Of a stretch of 64,000 nucleotides of DNA, positions 8,400-20,953 are shown in pieces. Where the stretch lies: assembly GCA_023630585.1 (NCBI GenBank), contig CM042552.1, forward strand, positions 16,378,269-16,442,268. Direction: 5' to 3'. Origin of the DNA: Cranoglanis bouderius. Its lineage: Eukaryota > Chordata > Actinopteri > Siluriformes > Cranoglanididae. The translations under genes and the position numbers were made by a program. Below the pieces are notes generated by a model. That model was not told the origin of the DNA. It worked only from the letters and a program-made list of their open reading frames with translations, and ran no database searches. Positions within the stretch are counted from its first letter, which is position 1. Every line of letters starts with the position of its first letter.

Positions 8400-10780
8400 A
8401 TTTTGCTGAAATCATGAACTGTCCAAAAATGAATTTGCATGAAATTTGAAAGGCCTATGACACGAGTCTGAGGTCATATGGAGGGTTTAGGGCATGGTCA
8501 TACATAGATAACTGTTTCTCAGGAACTGTAAGTCCAATCAAGCTGATATTTGATACAGTGCATATATGTGTTGATTGTGATTGGACATTGCACACGGGGG
8601 TAACGAAGCATATTTTTGGTGGAAAAAAAGGTTATAAATTTCTTTATTTTTCTTTTGTTGCGGATATAGAGCCTTTAGACACACCCACTCAAACTTATGA
8701 TAAATTGATAAAATGCAAGAGCCATATTTGCAAACTAGGCTTAGGATTTTTGAACTGTCTTCACAAAGTTGGTGTCAAACTACTCAGGCGAGTGTGAACC
8801 TCAATAATTATCAAAAACATGTTGCCTTCTTTAAGCAACATGGCTGTGACCTGTAAATCAATTGTAAGGAGGCGGTGCCTAATTTACTTAACCAGCTGTA
8901 ACTCATGAATAGTTGGTTGGATTCACATGAAACTTAAAAGAGATATACTAGACAAGACTGAGGTGTTATATGCAATGTTTGGGGCGCGGTCATAAATAAG
9001 GGGCAAGGCTAACCTCAGATAACTGTTTCTCAGAAAGTGTCAAGTCACAGTGAAATTTGGTGTCCTGTATTGTGCTAATTGTGAGTGAATTTTTAATCAT
9101 GACTGGTTTATTTCAAACATATGGCCACTGGCCTTTCAAACTACTGAGCTATTATCACAAAACTTGACAAGTATATTCATCTGTGGTGCACTGTTTTCAA
9201 AGATTGTGTGGACCAAGCACTGATCATGATTTCTGATTACTGCATGATTTCTGATTATGCAGATCAAACCATAACTCTTAAAGACATGAAACTTTTAGAA
9301 GAAATTCAGTATAAATTACTCCCACCTGCTACTCAGATAAGTGGGCCTGATTAACCCAGTTGTGGTGCTATAGTGCAGGGTTTTATGTTTTGGTCCATAT
9401 CTCATAAACAGTGAGACCTAAAAACAACTATTTAGCTCCACCCATGCAGACATTTTGCTAATTTGCATAATATGCAAAACATACTTTTTACAAACTTGTA
9501 AAAAAAACTTGGATTTTTGCCATATCCTTGTAAGTTTGGTGACAAGCAACTCAGCAGAATGTGACCCTCAATAATTAAAAAAAATATATGTTGAGATTTG
9601 TAAACAGTATGGCCGCTGCATCCAGTCAATTCTACTGGGGTGGAATGTAATTTAAAGCTGTAACTAATGATGGCTTGCTTAGTTTGGAAGTGCAAGGACT
9701 ATTCAGGACTATCCACAATGCTTGGTGTGTAGTCATGCATGGGGTGGAACTAAGTTCAGATAAAAGTATCAAAAACACGTAAAACAATATGGCCACCACA
9801 TGCGAATCAACCTAGTAAAGCAGAGCTTATTTTTCCTAAACAGCTGTAACTTGCATGAATTCAGACCAAACTTGAAAGGCTATAAGGAGATCTGACAAAT
9901 TTGTGAGGTGTGGTCATCGGTAAGGGATAGCTGATTCAAATAGCTGTTTGTTAGGAAATGTAAGTCTGTTCGTGCTGGAATTTGGTATCCTGCATCACCA
10001 TGCTAGTTTTAACAATGACTGTGTTACTTAAAAAATATGGCTGCCATCAGATTTTTGCAAGCATTTCACACAATTAACATTGAGTTGCCATCACAAAACT
10101 TATTTTCATAAAAACTTCTATTCATGCCTCCACCACTTGTTTGTATTGTTCCCTGGGTTCTCCCAAACAAAAAAGCCCCAAGAACCATTTACCTTTGCTA
10201 ATTTGCACAATATGCAAAACATACCTTTGGGAACAGGTCGTAGTATTTTGAAACTTCAAGTAACTGATGCAAGCTCACTTATTGGCTACTGGGGGTGCTC
10301 TATTCATGTTTTCACAACTCAAGTGTATAGTGAAATTTCTTGTAATTCCTGATTCATTGGCAAGTAATAAAAATATGCATTTTGCACCATTTAGCACTGT
10401 CCATGCTAAAATAATTTGTATTACTTTTTGCAAACTAGTTTTAGGATTTTTCATATCTTCATAAAGTTAGTGTAAAAATACTCAGGAGAGTCTGACCTTC
10501 AATGGTTATACAAAACATCATTGCTGGGTTTAGTTTGGTTTAGTAGATGTTATCTTGTTTCTGAGATACATTATTAACCCTGACATGGTGCTCATGGATT
10601 AGTGCTAGTTTAAATTCAGAACTGGTTGAATTGATTCAGATGAAAATTGAAAGTCATGTTCAGGATAAGATTCTGAGGTCTGCAAAGAGTAAGATGTGGA
10701 TAAATTACCTATGGGGGTGGGGTTAAGTTACAATAACTGTTTGTGATTGTATATAATCTGTTATAAAAGTGGCCACTATC
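8400..10780. repeat. Degenerate long-period tandem repeat (about 0.8-0.9 kb unit)
   Basis: Similar blocks recur in the same order. CTCAGGCGAGTGTGAACC, CTCAGCAGAATGTGACCC and CTCAGGAGAGTCTGACC occur near 8782, 9547 and 10481; each is preceded by a CAAACT...GGATTTTT block (8733, 9490, 10431). AACTGTTTCTCAG-like blocks recur at 8505, 9020, 9941 and 10735. Spacings of roughly 765 and 934 bp suggest about three diverged copies. Short frames inside are not conserved between copies. No transposase or RT motif is visible. Confidence 0.6.
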
Positions 10781-10882
10781 AGCCAGTCAGCTTTCAGCAG
10801 GCATCAGTGGTCTCTTTGTTTTTACATGTAATTAAAATAATGCTCATTCATTAACAATTAAATGTTGTAGTCTAACGGCAAT

Positions 10883-11218
10883 TGTCACATCACGAATTCT
10901 AACACTCTCAGTCACCATATTACTGATCTCACACACCTGGACTCAATCACTTTCACACCGTATACACACTCCAAACTTGCACACAGCACTAAGTTTCGAT
11001 CAGTGTAGGGTATTCTCCTGACGTTATTATTATTAGCCTTATTATTGTGATTGTACATCTGGTTCTTGATTCTCGTTTCCTGCGTAACATTTTTGCTCTT
11101 GTCTATCCTTGTCTGTTTGCTCATCACTGGACCTTTGCCTGTGTTTTCTGACCAATTTTTGCCTTGTGTTTTTGTAATTGTTCAAATAAAGCATTTTAAC
11201 ATGTAGCTGTCTCTGACA
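10883..11218 (+). repeat. Gypsy-type LTR (5' LTR of a broken element)
   Basis: It starts TGTCACATCACG and ends CTCTGACA, with AATAAA near 11186. Directly after it comes GAATACTTTGCC, nearly identical to the primer-binding site of the element at 1865, and a gag start reading MDAAG (11237). The predicted transcription start region is too diverged to show clear self-priming pairing (only GTATTC is shared). No clean 3' partner was found, but 14108-14235 resembles the start of a related LTR. Confidence 0.65.
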
Positions 11219-11236
11219 GAATACTTTGCCATCAGC

Positions 11237-11945
11237 ATGGATGCAGCAGGTATGCTTGGATTGGCAACAGGCTTTACTAGGCTGAGAGGGAAATCACCCA
11301 CTGGTCCACACATTGTCTAACACACTGCCTTCAGGTCCTTAACATATCTTCAGTAGAACCCCATGAACAGTTCCACTGTGGAAATTTCCCCTGAATATCA
11401 GGATTTCAATGAAATGTTTAGTAAGGCCAAGGCTAGCTGCTTGCCCCCTCATCGACAATATGATGGTGCCATCGAGCTCATGGCAGGCACCACTCCCCTC
11501 TTTCATTTGAATTTACCCCCTCTCTGCCACAAAATGCTAGGCTGTGGAGACCATAAAGCACTGAAACAAGGATATATTCGTTCTTTGACCTCACCTTGCC
11601 TTCAGCCTTGAATGGATTACTGCAGACTAAATCAGATCACAGTGGATACTGTTACCCATCACAGCTGGTTACTAAGTTGGACCTGCACAGTGCTTATAAC
11701 CTTATCTGCATCTGTGAAGGAGAGGAGTAGAAAGGCCATTCTGATTTATTACTGTCCAAGCAAATTCATGTAACCTATGCTAAGCAAGTTCTGACTCACC
11801 TCCTAGAAAACCAGCTCTTCATGAAAGTAGAGAAGTGTGAATTTCACATTTCTTGTATCTTGTTTCTGGTATACATTATTAATCCTGACAGGGTGCTCAT
11901 GGACCAAAGTAAAGTCGCAGCTGTCAAAGACTGGCAAAATACTCT
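11237..11945 (+). pseudogene. Gypsy gag start and reverse transcriptase remnant
   Basis: After a short MDAAG gag start the sequence jumps to the pol region. The frame 11363-11611 reads SPEYQDFNEMFSKAKASCLP, PHRQYDGAIEL and AGTTPL, the block just upstream of the RT domain in sushi-type Gypsy elements. It continues out of frame with MDYCRLNQITV (RT block) and, at 11821-11940, LLENQLFMKVEKCEFH and a weak FLGYII-like block. The FVYLDDIL catalytic box and most of RT are deleted; RNase H and integrase are absent. From about 11950 a LINE sequence takes over. Confidence 0.75.
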
Positions 11946-11949
11946 ACAA

Positions 11950-12505
11950 AATACATACTATTATGTACATTATATGTATTGTTCACTTACATGGCATGTT
12001 AATGTTGAAAGCCTGTGCTCTAGGTTACAGCAGAGGTTGTACTTTTTGAGAAGGCTTAGACTTTATGGTGTTAGTAGTAAGATCATGTTTTTGTTTTATC
12101 AAGCTGTTCTGGAGAATGTAATTCGATATGGAATACATGTATGGTAACGGCCATGAAGATCATGGGCAAAAAAGAGCAACTCTATCTCCAGACCTTGTAT
12201 GAAAATTCAGTCCTAAGGGAGGCACATAAGATTCTAAATGATACAACACACATTCTGAATCTTGAAATCAAAATGTTACCATCAGGCAGGAGGTTAAGAG
12301 TGCCAAGCTGTAGACTGAACCGATATAAGAATTCATTTATTCCATCTGCAATTAAGATATTAAATAGCACTAAGTAGTAACTAAGTAAGTATGCTTGTGA
12401 TTGTATGTGTGCTAAATGATGTGAGTTGTGCTGCGATTTGTGACGCAGTGGCTGCTTCTTATTGAACCCAAGACAAATTTCCCTTTCGGACAATAAAGTA
12501 TACCT
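11950..12505 (+). pseudogene. Rex1/CR1-like LINE, C-terminal end and 3' UTR
   Basis: Two adjacent frames encode the RT C-terminal region: SRLQQRLYFLRRLRLYGVSS and RYGIHVW (to 12147), then GKKEQLYLQTLYENSVLREA, LPSGRRLRVPSCRLNRYKNS and FIPSAIKILN (to 12377). The 3' end has GACAATAAAGTA and short ACCTTA repeats, the usual tail of this LINE type. It is 5'-truncated and lies directly against the Gypsy remnant. One frame change at about 12140. Confidence 0.7.
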
Positions 12506-14107
12506 TACCTTAGTCCCTGTCCCTGATACCTTGTGGACTGTCTGACCCCAAGAGCTAGGAACTGACATTGAAATCTGGGATAAGTTATTGGACTAGGTCC
12601 ACACCTCTTCTGTATGTATCCATCATGGGGTTTTACAGTGCAAGGTGGTTCATCATGTGGACTGGTCCAAAAGCAAACTTGCCTGGCTCTTTCTCAACTC
12701 CAACCCCAACTGTGATAACCAGGCCCAGCAAATCTTGTCCACATGCTTTAGACCTGCCCTGCACAGTCCTCTTTCTTGAAGGATCTTTAATTCTTTGTCA
12801 TCCATTACTTCTGTAGCTACTTCCCTTCACCCGTAACTGGGCTGTTTGGTGTTCTGCCCATAGGCCTATTGCTACCAACTTATTTTGTTGACCTGATGGC
12901 TATTCTCACACTCTTGACAAGGCATCTCATACCGGTTCACTGGAGAAGCCCCCATTCTCCCTCCCATACTCAACAGATAAAAGATGGCTTATTTCACCTT
13001 AAATCTCTATTGGTCAATTGGTTTTGGAGTGGGGGATGCTCTGAAAGTTTGCCATGCCTAACTTTAGTTTAGTTTTCATGTTAACACTTTCTCTTCTGCA
13101 CATATTAATGAAGAAATCATAAGCTTACATTTCTCCAGCATGGAATAGTAGAATTGTATTTAGAGATGTCAGCAAGATTTCTATGGTTCAAGAAGTTTGG
13201 ATTGTATTTTTAGCAGAAAACATTGCTTAGGGTTCCAATAGAAACTGCATTTTCTCTGCCTACCCCCAGCCTCATCAGTCTCATACACCAACAAAGTCAC
13301 CCTGGACTAGGACTAGGACTAATAAGGCAGCTGCTAAGAAGTCCCTGTTAGCTAGCTAGGTTTATTTAGCCAGTGTTGATATATATTATCTGATATAGTT
13401 AAGAATGTTTGATGTATAATACTGTTAAACATTTTTGTACTATTGTTTGTGGAACATCTGTATCAAAGCAAGTGCTGAAAATCAACATGAGTTTTATTTG
13501 GGGCAAAACAGAAATGATCATCATAGTCCATAGCATGGGTCAGAAAGCAGACAGGCTTGGAAAACATAGGAGAAGGTTTGGTAACATACATTAACAGGAA
13601 CAAGTAAATACACAGATTAAAAACGAACAGACTAAACAGGTAACAGGTGGGACCCAACTAAACAGTTAACAATGTGTCCCCAAGCCAAATTTTAAAAGAG
13701 ATATACATGTTTTGAAAACACATAAGGCTGCACAGACTACAGACTTCAACAACTTCAAGTCTTATGGCCAATGTCAGGCCTGTCAAATGGCCTAGACAAA
13801 ATGGCCTAAATAAAATCATCCTTACCACTTCATTATTTCTACTTGTGCAAATATGCATTATGCAAATTTTAATTTGAAGAGAAAAGTGGTTTGTCAATTT
13901 ATTAGAATTCAGTATGCATCCATCAAATAATGTGCTGTATATGGCTTACAACTTCAAAATTTTTCTTCCAAAATGATGCCAGTATCAATTTTCAGACTGC
14001 TTAAGTCAAATGTCAACATTGCTAATATTGACAGCTATAATTGGTTGAATATGTTGCCTTCAAGATAACGGGTAGATTCAGTAAAGAAACTTGTGTTTCC
14101 AGGTATC
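12506..14107. other. No recognisable gene
   Basis: Short frames only (the longest is 82 codons, 12568-12816) and none with a family motif. 12568-13070 could be decayed retroelement sequence but I cannot name it. 13310-13340 has GGACTA and GCTAGC duplications. Nothing else is supported. Confidence 0.5.
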
Positions 14108-14235
14108 ATGTCCATATCCCAGACTGCACTATGAACTACAAACATGGACTCCCTGGACTACAACAACCATACCCCATGTTCAATGTCACATTCACAGTCA
14201 CCTGACTACTGATCACACACACCTGATTTTTGCAC
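14108..14235 (+). repeat. Possible start of a Gypsy LTR
   Basis: The stretch begins TGTCCATATCCCAGACTGCA and continues with GGACTCCCTGGACTAC and TCACACACACCTGATTTT, wording shared by the start of teleost Gypsy LTRs and partly by the LTR at 10883. It stops where Tc1 sequence begins. It could be the 3' LTR of the broken Gypsy element at 10883-11945. Confidence 0.4.
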
Positions 14236-15275
14236 TGACCCACTGATTTTTTTTTGTGCAATTTTTTTTTCCCCTCAAAGTCCTTTGTTGAGTTGGCAGT
14301 GTGTTTTGGATGATTGTCTTGCTGCATGATAAAGTTCCTCCCAATTAATTTGGATGCATTTCTCTGTAAATTCCCAGACAAAATGTTCCTGTAAACTTCT
14401 GAATTCATTCTGCTGCTACCATCATGGGTTACATCATCAATAAAGATTAGTGAGCCTGTTCTAGAAGCAGCCATACAAGCCCAAGCCATGGCATTACCTC
14501 TACCAGTTTCACAGATGAGCTTGTATTGTTTGGATCATGAGCAGATCCTTTCTTACTCCACACTTTGGCCTTTCCATCACTTTGGTAGAGGTTAATCTTG
14601 GTTCCAGAGCTTTTGTGGCTCATCTCTGTATTTCTTTGTGAATTCCTATCTGGCTTTCTGATTCTTATTCTGATTCTTCACTCACTGCTGATGAGTGGTT
14701 TTCATCTTCTGGTATGGCTTTCTGATTCTTATTCTGATTCTTCACTCACTGCTGATGAGTGGTTTTCATCTTGTTGTATGGCCACTATATTTCTGCTCTT
14801 GAAGTCTTCTTCGAAGGGTGGATTGTGATACCTTCACCCCTCCCCTGTGGAAGTTGTTGGTGATGACACACTGACTGTTATTTTTGGGGTTTTCTTCACA
14901 GCTCTCACAATGTTTCATCAGCTGTTGCTATATTCCTTGGCCAACCCATTTGCTGTCTATTGCTCAGTACATCAGTGGTTTCTTTCTTTTTCAGGACATT
15001 CCAAATTGTTGTATTGGCTATGCCCAATGTTTGGCCAATGCCTCTGATTGATTTTCCCTCTTTTCTCAGCTTCAAAATGGCTCGCTTTTCTCCCATAGAC
15101 AACTCTCTGATCTTCATGTTGGCTTATCCTTTTTAACAATAAATATGCAGTCTCCACAGGTGAAACTGAAGGCTACAATTAAGAGTAATATTTTGATCTC
15201 AAACTCAAATGTCTTCAGTCTACAGCAAAAACAAATGAATTAGCATTGCCATTCCAATAGTTTTGGAGGGGACTG
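14236..15275 (-). mobile_element. Tc1-like element, 3'-truncated relic
   Basis: The transposase is on the minus strand. The N-terminal helix-turn-helix (15117-14905) reads MKIRELSMGEKRAILKLRKE and GKSIRGIGQTLGIANTTIWN. The catalytic part (14489-14250) reads MAWACMAASRTGSLIFIDDV and FIMQQDNHPKHTANST, which holds the second Asp. The third acidic residue block (DLNPIE) is missing because the element is cut near 14236. Several stops lie between. The outer end GGAGGGGACTG at 15265-15275 is followed by TA, as expected for Tc1. The same family occurs at 17008-18237. Confidence 0.8.
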
Positions 15276-15288
15276 TATCTTTCAAATA

Positions 15289-16502
15289 CAGTGGGTATAG
15301 AAAAGAATCACCCCCCTTTAAAATAATCACATTTTGTTGCTTTTCAGCCTGGAATGAAGATGGACACAGTTTTTGTTTTATCCAGCTGTATTTACTCAGT
15401 GCAACTTATAACATCCACGTGAAAGATATAACACCAACATGTCAGAAAAAAAACAAAAAAAAAAAACAGAATCACTCAGTTGGAAAAAGGATCACCCCCC
15501 ATTTTGTTGAACCACCTTTTGCTTTAATTACAGCCTTTAGTCTGTTGGGATGTGTCTCTACTATCTTTGCACATCTAGACTTTGCAATATTTGCCCACTC
15601 TTCTTTGCAGAACTGCTCAAGTTCAGTTAAATTTGATGGTGACTATTTGTGGACTGCAGTCTTCAAGTCATTCCACAGATTTGGGCTCTGACTAGGCCAT
15701 GCAAGGACATTCATCTTTTTCTCCTTCAACCACTGTGTGGTCAGTTTTGCTGTGTGCTTTGGGTCACTGTCATGTTGGAAGGTAAATCTTCTTCAACATT
15801 CTGGCAGAGGGCAGCAGGTTTCCTGAAGAATTTGACGGTATTTTGCCCCATCCATTTTTCCTTCTACAAGTGCACCTACAAGTGATTCAGTCCCTGCTGC
15901 AGAGAAACACCCCTATAACAGGATGTTACCACTTCCATGCTTTACTGTAGGAATGGTGTTATTTGGATGGTGAGCTGTATTGGATTTCCGCCAGACATAT
16001 CGTTTGGTGTTGAGGCCAAATAATTCAATTTTAGTCTCATCTGACCTGAATCTTCAAGGTGTGTTTTCGCAAAGCTCAGTCGTGACTGCATGTGGCCTTT
16101 CTTGAGGAGTGGATTTTTCTTACAACCCTCCCACACAAGCCACATTTGTAGAGAATTTGTGATATTGTTGTCACATGCACACAGTGACCACTCTTTGTCA
16201 TAAATTCTTGCAACTGCTTCAGAGTTGCTGTAGGCCTCTTGGTAGCCTCTCTGACCAGTTTTCTCCTGGCTCTTTCATCCAGTTTGGAGCGATGTCCTGA
16301 TCCAGGGAGGGTTTGTGTTGTACCAAATACCTTCCACTTCTTAATAATAGACCTCACTGTGCTTCTAGGCATTGATAAAACCTTTGAAAAAATTTTTTGT
16401 ATCCATCTCTTTTTTTATTTCAGTATCATGGTTGCATTGCTTATATTGATCATTAAACAGTAACTCTTCAGTAACTCTGGTGACCTGGGTTCTGTATGTT
16501 GT
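15289..16502 (-). mobile_element. Tc1-like element, truncated copy (family 2)
   Basis: The left end CAGTGGGTATAGAAAAGAAT is preceded by TA at 15287-15288 and matches, inverted, the right end of the copy at 24617-26159. Transposase pieces on the minus strand: 16372-16076 has the second HTH and GSGHRSKLDERARRKLVREA; 16145-15942 has LSFAKTHLEDS. The D-D-E blocks are frameshifted or deleted. The right terminal repeat is missing: similarity to the other copy stops at about 16502, ten bases before a candidate exon. Confidence 0.8.
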
Positions 16503-16511
16503 GTATGTCAG

Positions 16512-16604
16512 GTGGTGATGAGTTGTCCAGTACCTTCCAGGATCCAGGCAGTGGGCTAGTGGAAGTAACTGAGCAACTAAATAAATATTTTCCTCATGGC
16601 CAAG
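16512..16604 (+). CDS. Candidate host exon 1 (phase 1 to phase 1)
   Basis: An open 93-bp segment lies between a plausible acceptor (GTGTATGTCAG, ending 16511) and a strong donor (CAAG then GTAAGG at 16605). Read after two leading bases it gives GDELSSTFQDPGSGLVEVTE and QLNKYFPHGQ, balanced in composition with no stop; one base is left over. The next candidate exon (26715) starts with two bases, so the frame joins. I do not recognise the protein. The intron between them would be 10.1 kb, full of transposons. Comparison with a fish transcriptome would decide. Confidence 0.45.
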
Positions 16605-17007
16605 GTAAGGCTTTATGATCTCTTTGAATTACAAAAATACTAGACAGCGATTTCTAAAAATGTAAAAGGAGAGCAAACTCACCTTCAATTACTAAACAAA
16701 CAAATTTTGCTTAATTTTCTTATTTCATTGTAACTGTTTGTAAAAACCATTTGTAAGTACCATTGTGTTGGTAAAAAAGTGGATCCAAAAAGGATCTGAT
16801 GAGGTCCACAAAGACTGTTCAAGTGGGAAGAAATAGGTTTGACAAGCTCTTGATGAGGGTAACTAATGACTTTTGCGCCCTTACTTCTTGGACTCAGCAC
16901 ATGCAGGGCAAGCTTATTGCCAAGCCTAGCAGTTCTCCCATCCTTTTGCTGAGGTGATCATAAGCAAAAAGTCTATCAGGATCCTGTAGTAAAAGTGGGA
17001 AGAAATA
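16605..17007. other. Non-coding spacer with duplicated empty Tc1 site
   Basis: No gene is seen. The segment 16823-16862 (AAGTGGGAAGAAATA then GGTTTGACAAGC and CTTGATGAGGGTAA) duplicates the sequence that flanks the Tc1 element at 17008-18237, and shows the site without insertion. Confidence 0.6.
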
Positions 17008-18237
17008 CAGTCCCCTATGAAACTATTCGAATGGCATGGCCAATTTTTTTTTTATGTAGACTGAAGACGTTTGGGTTTAAGATCTAAAGATGACTATGAG
17101 AAGAGAGTTTAGAATTTCAACTTTTATTTCCTGGTATTTATGTGTTAAACGACATAGCACAGTTTGTATCAGACTAGCCATAGTTGTTACTGGTGAGCAA
17201 AAATATTGGACCATGTGACTGACAGGTGTTTCTTGTTACCCAGGTGTGTCCTGTTAAATAGCTTTGAACAGCTACACTTGGTTTTAGCCTTCAGTTTCAC
17301 CTCTGAACATTTGTTGTTAAAAAGGATAAGCCAACATGAAGATCAACGAGCTGTCTATAGGAGAAAATCAAGCCATTTTGAAGCTGAGAAAAGAGGGAAA
17401 ATCAATCAGAGGCATTGCACAAACATTAGGCATATTCAATACAGCAATTTGGAATGTCCTGAAAAAGAAAGAAACCACTGGTGTACTGAGCAACAGGCAC
17501 CAAATGGTTCAAGGAAAAACTCAAAAACAACAGTCAGTGACATCACCAACAACCTCCACAGGGCAGGGATGAAAGTATCAAAATCCACCGTTCAAAGAAG
17601 ACTTCGAGAGCTGAAATATAGAGAGCATGCTACAAGATGCAAACCACTCATCAGCAGTAAGAATCGGAAAGCCAGATTGGAACTTTATCATGAAGCAAGA
17701 TGATCCAAAACACACTGCCAACACAACAAAGGTCTTCATCAGCGGGGAAAAAGTGGAAGGTTTTAGGCTGGCCAAGTCAATCACAAGACCTTTACCCATT
17801 TGACCATGCATTTCATCTCCTGAAGAGGAGACTGATGGGAGAACCCTCCGAAATAAACAACAACGCGAAGAATCTGCGGTACAAGCCTGGAAAAGCGTCA
17901 CAAAAAAAGAAACCAACAATTTGGTGATGTCAGTGAGTCACAGGCTTGAGGCAGTTATTGCAACCAAATGTTATTTACTTTCATTTACTTGACTTATCTG
18001 ACAAGTAAATGTTCTGTCAAGATATGTTCCTATACTTTTGGTAGCCTAAAAATTGGGTGGCCTGATACAAAAGGTTTTATGTTATTTAATACATCTAGAT
18101 GTAAATACCAGGAAATAAAAGTTGCCATCCTAAACCCTCATTTTATATCCATCTTTTGATCTCAAACTAAAATGTCTTTGGTGTGTAGCACAAACAAATG
18201 AATTGACCTTGCCATTCCAATAGTTTTGTAGGGGACT
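17008..18237 (+). mobile_element. Tc1-like element, internally deleted
   Basis: The ends are inverted repeats: CAGTCCCCTATGAAACTATT on the left and, on the right, AATAGTTTTGTAGGGGACT. TA lies on the left at 17006-17007. The transposase starts at 17336 with MKINELSIGENQAILKLRKE and GKSIRGIAQTLGIFNTAIWN, then shifts frame (17500) to NLHRAGMKVSKSTVQRRL and KPLISSKNRKARLELYHEAR. Roughly 400 bp with the first catalytic Asp are deleted near 17700; DDPKHTAN follows. The element cannot encode an active enzyme. Same family as 14236-15275. Confidence 0.85.
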
Positions 18238-18762
18238 AGTTTTGACAAGCCCTTGATGAGGGTAAAGCTTACATAGCCAAACTTTACTCAAGAGTAGGAC
18301 CAGCTAGTTTACAGTTATGCAAGAGAGGTCTTTAGGTACTCCAACACTAGGGGGAGCTCCTTTCAGAACCACTGAAAGAATTGGCATTCCCAAACAGTAG
18401 TGAGAGCAGCATTGGTCTCGTTGGTCATTCCAAAGTCATGAGTAGATCTCTGGGGTTTGATGCACTGAAATCTGTGTAGCATGGACAGAATTAGCAAGAG
18501 AGGTGGATACTATATAGATACTGTATTTGCTCCAGACCAGCAACTTTTTCACAGCCTGAAATTGGCGAGTCCTTGAACCAGGTTGGGATTGACAGCGGAA
18601 CTGGATTCTTTTTTACCCCCTGCCGTGGTTATTTGAATCCACTAGTCGCTGAATCTGTGGTGTTTTCAGGCATGAAGCATCAGTTTCAGGCCCCAGCATC
18701 CTATCAGACAGCAGGAGTAACATGTATAACTTGATAGAGTGTGTGAACGAGAGAGAGTGTGA

Positions 18763-18794
<32 letters not shown>

Positions 18795-20339
18795 TATGGT
18801 TTTATCCTACAGTAGCTTAAATGGATGTACTTAAATGGAGAGTGGACTGTGCCAGCCACACTGAGCATTGTGTGTAAACCAGGTTGGTTAAGCGCTTTCC
18901 CATCCGACACCATGTGCCCTGCTGTCTGAGGCAAGGCTTGGCAAGCATAGCGGACAGACAACCGCTACAATGCTAGCTGGAAATTACCCATTTCTGTCAA
19001 ATGCATGGTATTATTATAAGCTTTCATCAACAAATTGTCAGTATGCCTGCACTCAGCACTGGTGCAGCATGCCTTGAAGTGTTTTACTTCGTCTGGTGAA
19101 TCTACCTACTGATGTAATATAGAGGTCCACAGGGGTCTTGTGGTTGAGGCTAATCCTGTCGTTACCCAGCATTCTAATTCTAATTAATCACATTTAAATT
19201 TATAGCAGTTGACAGATGGCCTTATCCAGATGTATTATTGAACAGATAATACACCCACTGTTATTTGCACAGTTATGTGGGCTTCTGCATAAGCAGAACA
19301 CTGCATGTTTATTTCAAGAGGAGAACATAATTTTGTTGTTTTTTTGAAAAAGTTTACAGTGTTTTAATTTCTTTTTCTTATGGGATTGCGTAAACTGTTT
19401 ATGTACATCACTGACAAGCATCAGAAACAATGAATGATAATGAATGTTCTGGGTATTGTGTGAAATATATGTGTAGATGGTACTGTAATTAGTACCTTTA
19501 GATATAGTATTTTGACCTACCTTAAATGTTCAATAAATCTTAATATACAACAAATATGAGTATACAACTAAACCATTATAAAATGTCATGGAACAGGCAG
19601 CACAACAGTGATTAAAATGTGATTGAGCCAACTTCTAGTCCCACAATCTCCAAACCCTCCATTTTAGTAACAAAATTGAAAATCAACTAAAATGCAATGG
19701 TTATTTTTAAAGATGTTATATGATAGTTGCATAGTACACATCATTGATTAATTTCTGTTGCAGTTGTTATGCTCTCATTCTGCAAGATCAGTTTTGCATT
19801 TTTAATTTTTGTCCATTGACATTGTTTAGTGAAATATTTTCTGTATGCGATTATAGAAATAGTTCATGAAGTTGTTGAAGAGGATTGCGTAAACTTGAAA
19901 AAAAATTATATTAAAACATATTCTTCTCCAGGGTGTTCAATGGAATTTATTTAAATGGATTTTGTTTTTGTCTCAAGTCTTTTGCTTTTTTTGTTTAGTC
20001 TGCAATGTATAAAGGTTTCTCTTCTTTTTTTCGTATCTCTTTGTCTAAGGAACTGGACAGCTAAACCCATAACAGGTTAGTATACTATGCTAACAATGCT
20101 GTACTAAAACTAGCCCTCTGCTTGCTTCTGTTTTCTTCTTTTATACTCAAATATGTTTTCTCCTTTTATCCTCACAAGCTGTTTATATAGCATGCTTATG
20201 TATATCCTATAATCTAAAAAAATGTTATATAAAACAAGAAAATCCTGCAGCTATTTCATTGAATTCACTGCAACGGTATTTTTATATAGATAGAATATAG
20301 TAAAAAAAAAAAAAAAAAAGTCAGTGCTCTCCCTAGCCA
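18238..20339. other. Mostly unassigned non-coding sequence
   Basis: No convincing gene. It contains a GT/GA simple repeat (about 18754-18793), a piece near 19190-19240 whose wording (ATTTAAATTTATAGCAGTTG then ATGGCCTTATCCAGATG) matches a very common teleost repeat, and an 18-base A run at 20302-20319. A 26-bp segment at 20056-20081 has acceptor-like and donor-like neighbours but is out of frame with the candidate exons. Confidence 0.5.
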
Positions 20340-20870
20340 CATTTGTTTTCATATCTTCACATCATGCAGACTAAATTTGGTAAGAATCAAGTAAAGCCTG
20401 CAGATGGAGTTTTAAAAAGTTTGAATTATAAGCCTCACTTTCTGTTGCCAGGACTATGCCCTATCGTTGAACTTTGTTCCACATTGTATAACGTAGCCCA
20501 TTGCATGATGACTTATGCCACACTTCCAGTTTGTGTGGCACAATATGTTTGATTTCCTTGCCATAGGGAACACTGTTTAAGATATAAAATATTTCTTCAA
20601 AATTTATCATTTTGGAAATCTAGACATTATGCTGACTAAATATGGTTTGAATCTGAAGAATCCCCTAGGAGGAGTATTTAAGTTTCAAATGCACAAAACC
20701 AAAATGGCTGACTTCTTGTTGGGGCTGAGCTAATGGGTTTGATTATGAAATTTGTTTGTCCATATGCCTACCTAATTTGGTGCTTCTAATTTCATATTTT
20801 AGAGAAATGTCGAAGAGGGAGCCCAGGCCCATATGTACAGTGTACCAGTGTGAATACTGGTTTTTGACCG
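20340..20870. repeat. Two diverged tandem units (about 262 bp)
   Basis: CATGCAGACTAAATTTGGTA (20365) and TATGCTGACTAAATATGGTT (20627) open two diverged copies, each followed by an AAT..AAG block and a GGAG(T)TTTTAA-like block. It resembles the decayed repeat class at 8400-10780 in wording but is not the same sequence. Confidence 0.4.
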
Positions 20871-20953
20871 TTAAAAATTCAAATTGTAAGATAAAATAAA
20901 CTGTTGGACACATTGTCCTGTAAAAATATTACCATATGTTAGATAAAGTACAT

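Noticed and set aside
20056..20081. 26-bp micro-exon between AAG and GTTAGT
   Set aside because: In the phase set by the candidate exon at 16512 it contains a stop (TAA), so it does not fit.
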